Positions 1 to 4,978 of a stretch of 37,045 bases of DNA are shown piece after piece. Below the pieces are notes generated by a model. That model did no database searches, was not told the origin of the DNA, and saw nothing but the letters and a program-made list of their open reading frames with translations. The translations under genes were made by a program, and so were the position numbers. Origin of the DNA: Alphaproteobacteria bacterium (GTDB taxonomy: Bacteria; Pseudomonadota; Alphaproteobacteria; CAAGCB01; CAG-977); contig JAKSVT010000019.1 of assembly GCA_024407875.1 (NCBI GenBank), positions 1-37,045 of the forward strand, in the 5' to 3' direction. How positions within the stretch are numbered: the stretch's first letter is position 1; each line of letters opens with the position of its first letter.

Positions 1-71
1 TTATACAAATAAAAGTTAGTCAAGGCGAAAGATATATCTCTGAAATTGCTTTAAGGGGGAGAGATTATTAG
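1..71 (+). CDS. 3' end of an unidentified gene
   Basis: An open frame runs in from the left edge (frame starting at base 3) for 22 codons and stops at TAG 69-71. The readable C-terminus includes KVSQGERYISEIALRGRDY. Composition and codon use look like the rest of the window, but the piece is too short to assign to a family. It could be chance reading. It is reported because whatever gene lies left of the leader-peptide array may belong to the same locus. Confidence 0.35.
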   Translation, partial: IQIKVSQGERYISEIALRGRDY

Positions 72-114
72 ATTATGGTATTCCTCATTTGTTGTTTTTT
101 GTAGTTATAAACAA

Positions 115-150
115 AGCTTATATAACAATTCTAAAAGAATTGCTTAAGCT
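115..150. terminator. Inverted repeat, possible terminator
   Basis: The inner stem CAATTCT/AGAATTG (loop AAA) is enclosed by AGCTTA/TAAGCT. It sits between the left-edge gene end and peptide copy A. No good U-run follows on either strand, so a terminator role is only possible. Confidence 0.3.
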
Positions 151-170
151 AAAAATTTTAATATTCAAAA

Positions 171-380
171 TTAAATCTTATCGTAATTTCCACAAGGAAT
201 AAACCTTGGATTCTTGTCTCCCTAAATTACACCATCTGCGTTTTCGCAAATATCTTTATAAACATCTGGATCTAATGTTATATTTTCTCCTGCTGAAATA
301 GCTTTTAAATCATCATCTTTTAATTCAACGAGTTCGTTTTCTTTTGTTTTTTCGATAGTATTTTTTTCTGTTTTTTCCAT
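171..380 (-). pseudogene. Leader-peptide paralogue A, interrupted by an in-frame TAG
   Basis: This copy starts at ATG 378-380 after the SD TTGGAG. It encodes a 52-residue peptide ending at TAG 222-224. The leader reads MEKTEKNTIEKTKENELVELKDDDLKAISAG (31 residues), matching the other copies, and then gives ENITLDPDVYKDICENADGVI. If the TAG is read through, the same frame continues GDKNPRFIPCGNYDKI to a TAA at 171-173. That gives a total of about 69 residues, the size of the intact paralogues, so the TAG looks like a nonsense mutation in a once longer peptide. TAG is a normal stop elsewhere here, for example in the ATP-grasp gene. Alternatively the 52-residue form is the real product. Only the leader is related to known signals; the tail is unrecognised. 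Confidence 0.6.
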
Positions 381-390
381 GGCTGTTCTC

Positions 391-466
391 CAATTTTGAA
401 TTTACTCAATTTGGGGTGTTACTAATTCGCTTCACTTGTTATAAATATGTTGTCGTTAAACACATT
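391..466. repeat. 76-bp direct repeat, copy 1 (tail of peptide B plus spacer)
   Basis: These 76 bases are identical to 4457-4532. On the minus strand the repeat covers the last codons of peptide B (FNDNIFITSEAN and stop), the spacer, and the region just upstream of the SD of copy A. The second copy has the same position relative to peptide G and stub H. Perfect identity points to recent duplication or gene conversion. Confidence 0.95.
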
Positions 467-619
467 TGTGTCTGCCCCCAAAACCTTTCCCTCGATAATT
501 GGACGTACATGGATGTCCTGTTCCCCTGAACCAACTGTAATTGTTGACATATCTTTTAATTCAACAATTTCGTTTTCTTTTGTTTCTTGTTCAGTAGCTA
601 ATTTATTTTCTTTTTCCAT
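422..619 (-). CDS. Leader peptide paralogue B (double-glycine-type leader, variable tail)
   Basis: This 65-residue ORF starts at an ATG with SD TTGGAGAAAAGCC before it. Residues 1-30 form the shared leader (MEKENKLATEQETKENEIV, then ELKD-MSTITVG). This copy lacks the two acidic residues found before the M in copy C (LKDEDM becomes LKDM). The pattern ELx4Lx2(I/V)xAG resembles leaders cleaved and exported by C39-peptidase ABC transporters. That is motif-level knowledge, and here VG replaces GG. The tail SGEQDIHVRPIIEGKVLG... has no Cys and is unlike most siblings, but its last 14 residues (NVFNDNIFITSEAN) are identical to those of copy G. The function of the mature part is unknown. Confidence 0.65.
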   Translation of the reverse strand: MEKENKLATEQETKENEIVELKDMSTITVGSGEQDIHVRPIIEGKVLGADTNVFNDNIFITSEAN

Positions 620-704
620 GGCTTTTCTCCAATTTTGTATTCACTCATTTTTAGGTGTCCCTAAAACAAATTTCGTTTACTACCTCGCCCTGCTGGGGTT
701 TTTG

Positions 705-893
705 TCATATCCCTGAAATATGGAACCAACTGGTCCATTTTGATTCAGAGTTTTTGTCATACCCATTATTGTGGGGTTCTAAAACTTGATCCTTTGAACC
801 AGCTGTAATTGTTGACATATCTTCGTCTTTTAATTCAACGATTTCGTTTTCTTTAGTTTCTTGTCCTGCTTTTAATTTATTTTCTTTTTCCAT
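705..893 (-). CDS. Leader peptide paralogue C (double-glycine-type leader, variable tail)
   Basis: This is a 62-residue ORF with leader MEKENKLKAGQETKENEIV + ELKDEDMSTITAG, the cleanest match in the array to the double-glycine signal consensus. The tail SKDQVLEPHNNGYDKNSES + KWTSWFHISGI is rich in Asn, Asp and Trp and has no Cys. The DNA for PHNNGYDKN is part of a 26-bp element also found at 3331-3356 and 3398-3420, so this tail shares a building block with copy E. The upstream DNA (AAGAGAACAATC before ATG) is weaker as an SD than in other copies. It is the first minus-strand gene left of the AbiE insertion. Confidence 0.65.
   Translation of the reverse strand: MEKENKLKAGQETKENEIVELKDEDMSTITAGSKDQVLEPHNNGYDKNSESKWTSWFHISGI
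751..776. repeat. 26-bp tail-module repeat, copy 1
   Basis: TTTTTGTCATACCCATTATT followed by GTGGGG. On the minus strand it encodes PHNNGYDKN inside peptide C. Related copies are at 3331-3356 and 3398-3420. Confidence 0.8.
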
Positions 894-958
894 GATTGTT
901 CTCTTAAAAGATGTTCCTTATATTAAGGGTAACGGATAAAACAAAAAATGGTTACAAA

Positions 959-1022
959 AATTTCGATTTTTTAAGCCCCTAGACAATTACTAGGGGCTTA
1001 CTTAATTATTTATTTTACATGG
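959..1022. repeat. 64-bp direct repeat left of abiE, with internal palindrome
   Basis: It matches 2791-2854 with a single mismatch over 64 bases. It contains the palindrome AAGCCCCTAG-ACAATTA-CTAGGGGCTT. The T-run lies 5' of the hairpin on the plus strand, and neither strand has Ts after it, so it is not a standard intrinsic terminator. The two copies bracket the AbiE pair and look like boundaries of a transferred cassette. Confidence 0.9.
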
Positions 1023-1089
1023 TTATGTTAAACAACACTATGTCTTTCTGATCGAAAGAATTACATCTCCTATTATTTTTATATTTAAA

Positions 1090-1119
1090 TTTTAGAAAAA
1101 ATATGTTATATTTCTAAAA
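1090..1119. promoter_or_regulatory. Inverted-repeat operator of the abiE operon
   Basis: TTTTAGAAA (1090-1098) and TTTCTAAAA (1111-1119) form a perfect 9-bp inverted repeat with a 12-bp AT spacer (TATGTTATA) that can serve as a -10. It ends 15 bases before the start of the antitoxin gene. AbiEi proteins are known to repress their own operon by binding inverted repeats there, so this is the probable operator. Confidence 0.6.
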
Positions 1120-1134
1120 GAAAGGTGATTGTAA

Positions 1135-1755
1135 ATGGCTAATTCTATAAAACATAAAATTTTAGAAATTATTTATTTAAAAGGAAATAATTATATATTT
1201 TCTGCCACTGATTTTAATTTAGAATACAATCGTGCTGAAATTGATGTTGCTTTATCTACCTTAGAAAAAGAAGGGAAAATAAGACGTCTGACACGTGGAA
1301 TATATGATTACCCTAAATATAATTCATTATTAGAATGTTATGTTGCTCCTGACTTAAACAAAGTAGCTTACGCCATTGCGAATAAATATAATTGGAATAT
1401 ATGTCCAAATGGTGAAACGGCTTGTAATTACCTTGGGTTATCAACACAGATGCCGGGTAATTATATTTTTATTTCCAATGGACCAAATAAAAAAATACAA
1501 ATCGGAAATAGAATTCTAGAATTTAAACATTCAACAACAAGAGAAACCAATATACGCTGCAAAAATGCTTTACTTGTTATTCAAGCAATAAAATCTATTG
1601 GTAGGAATCAAATGACTGAAGAAATTATTTATAAATTATCTTCAAAATTTATGCCATCTGAGTGGAAAACTATTAAAATTAGCGCTAAAAAGGTTACCTA
1701 CTGGATATATGATATTATTTGCTTTATTGCTGACGAGGTTTGTTTGAATGGATAA
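1135..1755 (+). CDS. abiEi: AbiEi-type antitoxin / transcriptional repressor (DUF6088-like)
   Basis: This 206-residue protein starts at ATG after the SD AAAGGTGA. The N-terminal 60 residues look like a winged helix (EIDVALSTLEKEGKIRRLTRGIYDYP), the DNA-binding domain typical of AbiEi/DUF6088 antitoxins. The C-terminal part is the antitoxin domain. In type IV AbiE systems the antitoxin represses the operon and counteracts the AbiEii nucleotidyltransferase without a stable toxin-antitoxin complex (family knowledge). It overlaps the toxin gene by 8 bp, which implies translational coupling. The pair sits on the plus strand inside an otherwise minus-strand peptide array. Confidence 0.8.
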   Translation: MANSIKHKILEIIYLKGNNYIFSATDFNLEYNRAEIDVALSTLEKEGKIRRLTRGIYDYPKYNSLLECYVAPDLNKVAYAIANKYNWNICPNGETACNYLGLSTQMPGNYIFISNGPNKKIQIGNRILEFKHSTTRETNIRCKNALLVIQAIKSIGRNQMTEEIIYKLSSKFMPSEWKTIKISAKKVTYWIYDIICFIADEVCLNG

Positions 1756-2737
1756 GATTACTAAACTGAATATTGACGAAAGAAAAGAAGTATTTAACCA
1801 ATCTTCAGAATTATTAAATATACAGGATTTTATTATTGAAAAAGATTTTTGGGTATGTTGGATTTTGGAAAAACTTTTTTCCAATATGGAATTATCTCAA
1901 ATTTTGTGTTTTAAAGGAGGAACTTCTTTATCTAAAAGTTTTAATTTAATTAACCGTTTTTCAGAAGATATTGATTTAATCTTATCTCAAAATGTAATTT
2001 TAGAAGATGGGGAACAATTAAAACAGGCATCAAAAAACAAGCAAACCAAATTTAATAAAATCTTTGAAGAACGTGCTGAAAAATATATTTCTACAATATT
2101 AAAAGAAAAAATATCTAATGTTATAAAACCAATATGTTCTGTAAAGTCAGATGATACCGATAAACACACTTTATTAGTCGAATATCCCACTTCAACAAAC
2201 AAATATAGTTATGTTCAACCAATTATCAAATTGGAAATTGGTCCATTAGCCTTATGGAATCCTAATGAAACATACGAAATAAATTCATTTGTTGGACAAG
2301 CTTTTCCGAAACTATGCTTATCTAAGCCTACAATTCCAACAATTAAACCTGAACGTTCTTTTTGGGAAAAGATTACAATTTTACATCATGAAAGTAATCG
2401 TCCTGAAACTTCACCTCTTCCACCTAGATATTCTAGACACTATTATGATGTTTTTATGTTAGGACATTCAAAAGTTAAAGAAATAGCCTTTAATTCACTT
2501 AACCTTCTTGATGAAGTTGTAAATTTCAAGATGACTTATTATCCAAGACCTTGGGCAAAATATGAGGAAGCAAAACCCGGGTCAATCAAATTATTACCAC
2601 CAAAGCATAACGAAAAAAATTTAATTGAAGATTATGATAAAATGAAAACGATGTTTTATCCTGGTTCTAAAATTCCATTATGGAATGAAATTGTAAAATA
2701 TCTATGTGAATTAGAACAAGAAATTAATGAATTATAA
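1748..2737 (+). CDS. abiEii: AbiEii/AbiGii nucleotidyltransferase toxin
   Basis: This 329-residue protein has the hallmarks of the AbiEii/AbiGii family. KGGTSLSK with RFSEDIDLIL (about residues 57-79) gives the GS...DxD nucleotidyltransferase metal-binding motif, and ERSFWEKITILHHE (about 203-216) the Lys motif. SRHYYDVFML (about 227-236) is the later conserved segment. Toxins of this family transfer nucleotides to RNA acceptors, inhibit growth and can cause phage abortive infection. The acceptor here is unknown. The gene starts inside the antitoxin gene and ends 53 bp before the right 64-bp repeat. All key residues are present, so it should be active. Confidence 0.88.
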   Translation: MDKITKLNIDERKEVFNQSSELLNIQDFIIEKDFWVCWILEKLFSNMELSQILCFKGGTSLSKSFNLINRFSEDIDLILSQNVILEDGEQLKQASKNKQTKFNKIFEERAEKYISTILKEKISNVIKPICSVKSDDTDKHTLLVEYPTSTNKYSYVQPIIKLEIGPLALWNPNETYEINSFVGQAFPKLCLSKPTIPTIKPERSFWEKITILHHESNRPETSPLPPRYSRHYYDVFMLGHSKVKEIAFNSLNLLDEVVNFKMTYYPRPWAKYEEAKPGSIKLLPPKHNEKNLIEDYDKMKTMFYPGSKIPLWNEIVKYLCELEQEINEL

Positions 2738-2790
2738 CTGTTAAATTCTTTTCAAAAAGCTCTTATACGTTCTTCTTTGATCGGTTAGTT

Positions 2791-2854
2791 AATTTCGATT
2801 TTTTAAGCCCCTAGACAATTACTAGGGGCTTACTTAAATATTTATTTTACATGG
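2791..2854. repeat. 64-bp direct repeat right of abiE
   Basis: This is the second copy of the repeat at 959-1022, with one mismatch. It carries the same AAGCCCCTAG/CTAGGGGCTT palindrome. On the minus strand it includes the last codons (ATG TAA) of the gene remnant at 2847-3020. Confidence 0.9.
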
Positions 2855-3020
2855 CTATTCCTTCTGTTTGTTCATGCTTTTTTTCTTGTTCTTTACTTAA
2901 ATCCATCTTTGTAATTGTTGCAGCTTTATTAACAGCTTCACTTAATGTTGGTAAATCTTTAGAATATTTAAAATTTGATAAAATTCTTCGCTCGTCTATC
3001 GAGCCTTTTTTAAAAGAAGT
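2847..3020 (-). pseudogene. C-terminal remnant of an unidentified gene
   Basis: A minus-strand frame is open from a TGA at 3021-3023 to TAA 2847-2849. It reads, in part, DERRILSNFKYSKDLPTL and SEAVNKAATITKMDLSKEQE, then KKHEQTEGIAM. The charged, helix-like composition looks like real protein, but there is no ATG until the M 20 codons from the end and no SD. It is probably the tail of a gene truncated when the peptide array or AbiE cassette rearranged. The family is not recognised. The overlapping plus-strand frame (2851-3066) has no SD and looks like its shadow. Confidence 0.35.
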
Positions 3021-3077
3021 TCAAAAAATTTTAAAAGTTCAAAAACAAACGATGACAAATAAATAAGGCTTATATCC

Positions 3078-3252
3078 TTAATGTAAATCGGAAGGGTCGA
3101 TAGTGGGAGGAGTAGCTTGGTAGGTTTTCCCGCCAATAACGAAAGTCATTGTTACTTTTCCTGCAGGAACAGTTGCTAAATCATCGTCTTTTAATTCAAC
3201 GATTTCATTTTCTTTTGTTTCTTTGATAGTATTTTTTTTCTGTTTTTTCCAT
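3078..3252 (-). pseudogene. Leader-peptide paralogue D, frameshifted at an A8 tract
   Basis: The start ATG (3250-3252) has SD TTGGAG, as in the intact copies. After ATGGAAAAAACAG the gene has eight A residues where copy A has seven. The strict frame therefore ends after 15 codons at TGA. Dropping one A restores TIKETKENEIVELKDDDL + ATVPAG and a tail KVTMTFVIGGKTYQATPPTI + DPSDLH, ending in TAA 3078-3080. The remaining frame is intact, which fits either a recent frameshift or a slippage-prone switch. Long A tracts are known sites of both polymerase and replication slippage. Confidence 0.6.
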
Positions 3253-3330
3253 GGTAGTTCTCCAATTATGAATTTACCAATTTTTGTGTGTCCCTAATAC
3301 TTTGGATAGCAACTTATTTTACCGGCGGAT

Positions 3331-3356
3331 TTTTTGTCACACCCATTATTGTGGGT
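3331..3356. repeat. 26-bp tail-module repeat, copy 2
   Basis: TTTTTGTCACACCCATTATT followed by GTGGGT. It marks the end of copy E: the stop codon of its frame lies inside the element. Confidence 0.8.
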
Positions 3357-3511
3357 CCCTTAATATACCGGGATAAGAAAAAATCAGTGATGTTTTGTTT
3401 TTGTCCCACCCATTATTGGGTGTTCCTGAACCAGCTGTAATTGTTTCTAAATCATCATCTTTTAATTCAACGAGTTCGTTTTCTTTTGTTATCTGTAGTG
3501 CTATTGAATTA
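3346..3511 (-). pseudogene. Leader-peptide paralogue E, start missing
   Basis: The frame directly following peptide F on the minus strand gives ITKENELVELKDDDLETITAG (the leader from its middle on), then SGTPNNGWDKNKTSLIFSYP + GILRDPQ, stopping at TAA 3346-3348. The first half of the leader and its SD and ATG are absent, and no start codon precedes the match in this frame. The upstream sequence is the end of peptide F. It is probably a recombination product. Translation by reinitiation after F cannot be excluded but has no obvious start. The tail begins and ends with copies of the 26-bp module. Confidence 0.5.
3398..3420. repeat. Tail-module repeat, copy 3 (shortened)
   Basis: TTTTTGTCCCACCCATTATT followed by GGG. 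It encodes PNNGWDKN at the beginning of the tail of copy E and is related to 751-776 and 3331-3356. Confidence 0.75.
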
Positions 3512-3688
3512 TTAAGGACAACCCTTAATATACATAACGCATGCTGTATTCCCTTTAAATACAGATTTCTTAATTTCTATTTCAATGTCATTATAACCTG
3601 CTGAAACATTTTTCAAATCTTCGTCTTTTAATTCAACAATTTCGTTTTCTTTTGTTTCTTGTTCTGTTTTTAATTTTTTTCTTGACAT
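3512..3688 (-). CDS. Leader peptide paralogue F (altered N-terminus)
   Basis: The 58-residue form starts at ATG 3686-3688 (MSRKKLKTEQETKENEIV, then ELKDEDLKNVSAG). A longer frame reaches back to 3712 but neither ATG has a good SD. The usual TTGGAG...CCATGG start region seen in A, B, D and G is absent, so the 5' end was probably exchanged. The leader otherwise matches and ends in AG. The tail YNDIEIEIKKSVFKGNTACV + MYIKGCP has two Cys and two Lys-rich stretches. Expression is uncertain because of the missing SD. Product function is unknown. Confidence 0.55.
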   Translation of the reverse strand: MSRKKLKTEQETKENEIVELKDEDLKNVSAGYNDIEIEIKKSVFKGNTACVMYIKGCP

Positions 3689-3774
3689 AGAGGGATGAGT
3701 ATATCTTATCATAAAAAAGATTATATGTCTCTGTATTAATCAAATTTTAACAACTATACTTAAGGAATATATTT

Positions 3775-4362
3775 ATGAAAAAAATATTTATAGCTTTTAT
3801 AGCTTTATTTTTAAGCACTCAAATTGCTAATGCAAAAGATTATTCAATGAAAGAAACGTCAAATTTTGAGGGGCGTTATTTTTCTATGGGTTATGTTTTT
3901 GGAAAAACAATTGCTAAAGAAGATGGTGACAAAAATACAGTTTATGAACCTTCTTTCAAATTAGCTGTTGGTACTTCATTGTCATCTTCAGAAAGTGATT
4001 TGGGAAAATTGCGAGTTGCTGCTGATTGGACATATCGTTCTTTTGAAATGAAAGAGTTCGATATAGATGTTTTACTTAATACATTTGGTGCAAATGCATA
4101 TTATGATTTTAATACAGGAACAAATTTTACGCCTTATGTTAACGCAATGTTTGGAGTTTCTTATGCTCATTTAAAATTAGGTGATGACGAAAGTAAAACA
4201 AAAATAAATTTTGCATATGGTGTGGGGCTTGGCATTTCTTATAAAATCAATGATAAAACTGACATTGATTTTGGATACAGATATAGTGAAATGGCAGGAA
4301 AAGTTGCAGGTTTTGAAATTAGTAATAAGGATGTATTGTTAAGTTTGCGCTTACAATTTTAA
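3775..4362 (+). CDS. Small outer-membrane beta-barrel protein
   Basis: This 195-residue protein has a classical signal peptide (MKKIFIAFIALFLSTQIANA, cleavage after ANA). Alternating amphipathic strands follow, such as FEGRYFSMGYVFGK, KLAVGTSLSSS, TPYVNAMFGVSYAHLKL and DIDFGYRYSEM. It ends LRLQF with the terminal aromatic that marks outer-membrane barrels. Size fits an eight-stranded OmpA/Omp25-like surface barrel. The SD AAGGAA lies before the ATG. It stands alone on the plus strand between peptide copies F and H. It could be an unrelated surface antigen or a receptor or immunity-type partner of the peptides; the sequence does not decide. Confidence 0.75.
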   Translation: MKKIFIAFIALFLSTQIANAKDYSMKETSNFEGRYFSMGYVFGKTIAKEDGDKNTVYEPSFKLAVGTSLSSSESDLGKLRVAADWTYRSFEMKEFDIDVLLNTFGANAYYDFNTGTNFTPYVNAMFGVSYAHLKLGDDESKTKINFAYGVGLGISYKINDKTDIDFGYRYSEMAGKVAGFEISNKDVLLSLRLQF

Positions 4363-4377
4363 ATTAAAAAATAGAGT

Positions 4378-4408
4378 AGAGGGAATTTGATTTCTCAAAT
4401 TTTCCTCT
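4378..4408 (+). terminator. Hairpin after the beta-barrel gene
   Basis: AGAGGGAATTTGA / TCAAATTTTCCTCT with a TTTC loop lies 15 bases after the barrel stop. The arms pair almost fully. There is no strong U-run, so termination is likely but unproven. Confidence 0.5.
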
Positions 4409-4418
4409 CTCACCACTA

Positions 4419-4456
4419 AGGTTGTTAATTTATTTCCTTTTTCCTTGGTTATTCTT
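4419..4456 (-). pseudogene. Leader-peptide stub H
   Basis: On the minus strand ACCAAGGAAAAAGGAAATAA and the next bases match the first codons of the intact copies (ACCATGGAAAAAGAAAATAA), but ATG has become AAG and the SD GGAG has become GAAG. Homology ends after about ten codons, next to the barrel gene's hairpin. It is a dead leader fragment marking a rearrangement junction. Confidence 0.55.
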
Positions 4457-4532
4457 CAATTTTGAATTTACTCAATTTGGGGTGTTACTAATTCGCTTCA
4501 CTTGTTATAAATATGTTGTCGTTAAACACATT
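4457..4532. repeat. 76-bp direct repeat, copy 2 (tail of peptide G plus spacer)
   Basis: Identical to 391-466. It covers the last codons of peptide G and the spacer to stub H, so the junction B-A is duplicated as G-H. Confidence 0.95.
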
Positions 4533-4706
4533 GCTAAACTCAGGTATACCTTTTAAACCAAGTTCTACGCAACGTCTACAATGGAGTTTTTCTAAATCCT
4601 GATCATCTGAACCCACTGTAATTGTAGACAAATTTTCATCTTTTAATTCAACGATTTCGGTATCTTTTGTTTCTTGTTTGGTAGTTAATTTATTTTCTTT
4701 TTCCAT
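4488..4706 (-). CDS. Leader peptide paralogue G (double-glycine-type leader, variable tail)
   Basis: This 72-residue ORF is the longest and the first of the array in its reading direction. It has SD TTGGAG before ATGG. The leader is MEKENKLTTKQETKDTEIV + ELKDENLSTITVG. The tail SDDQDLEKLHCRRCVELGLK + GIPEFSNVFNDNIFITSEAN contains a CRRC pair, which could form a disulfide or bind metal. Its last 13 residues and the spacer behind are identical to copy B. A promoter for the array should lie in the AT-rich 270 bp to the right, which is shared divergently with trpB. Function is unknown. Confidence 0.65.
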   Translation of the reverse strand: MEKENKLTTKQETKDTEIVELKDENLSTITVGSDDQDLEKLHCRRCVELGLKGIPEFSNVFNDNIFITSEAN

Positions 4707-4925
4707 GGTAGTTCTCCAATAAAAACTCTTCTATAACAGTAAAACGTTTGAAACAGAATTTGGTTACAAACTTTAGAAAAATTTAGTTTACAAAACAAAT
4801 TTAAAGACATCTTTACATTTAACGTAATCTAAATAAAAATTTGTTTTCCAATAGATATGTTTTTTTTATGTAAACAAATATTCAGCTTTGTTGTTTTATA
4901 TAAGTTTAAAGAAGATAAGCATTTA

Positions 4926-4954
4926 TTGACATATTACAAAAAAAATTATATCAA
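4926..4954 (+). promoter_or_regulatory. Sigma-70 promoter of trpB
   Basis: TTGACA (4926-4931), a 17-bp spacer, then TATCAA (4949-4954), 24 bases before the trpB ATG. The -35 is a perfect consensus and the -10 is moderate. The rest of the 4707-4978 gap is AT-rich with no further recognisable feature. Confidence 0.6.
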
Positions 4955-4978
4955 TCATACAAAATAGAGAGGCTGAAA

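Noticed and set aside
447-716. Plus-strand ORF of 89 residues opposite peptide B
   Set aside because: It is the complement of the leader-peptide coding strand, has no SD, and the conserved information lies on the minus strand.
959-1022. Palindrome AAGCCCCTAG/CTAGGGGCTT as an intrinsic terminator
   Set aside because: The T-run precedes the stem on the plus strand and no U-run follows it on either strand; it is listed as part of a repeat instead.
1135-2737. AbiE pair as immunity or processing genes of the peptides
   Set aside because: Both proteins match the AbiE toxin-antitoxin family, lie on the opposite strand and are bounded by repeats that mark them as a separate insertion.
2851-3066. 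Plus-strand ORF of 71 residues right of the abiE repeat
   Set aside because: It starts inside the repeat without an SD and reads as an artificial hydrophobic sequence; the minus-strand frame has the better protein composition.
170-4740. Regularly spaced leader repeats as a CRISPR array
   Set aside because: The repeated units are protein-coding, of unequal length and spacing, with RBS and start codons; there is no short palindromic repeat-spacer periodicity and no cas genes.
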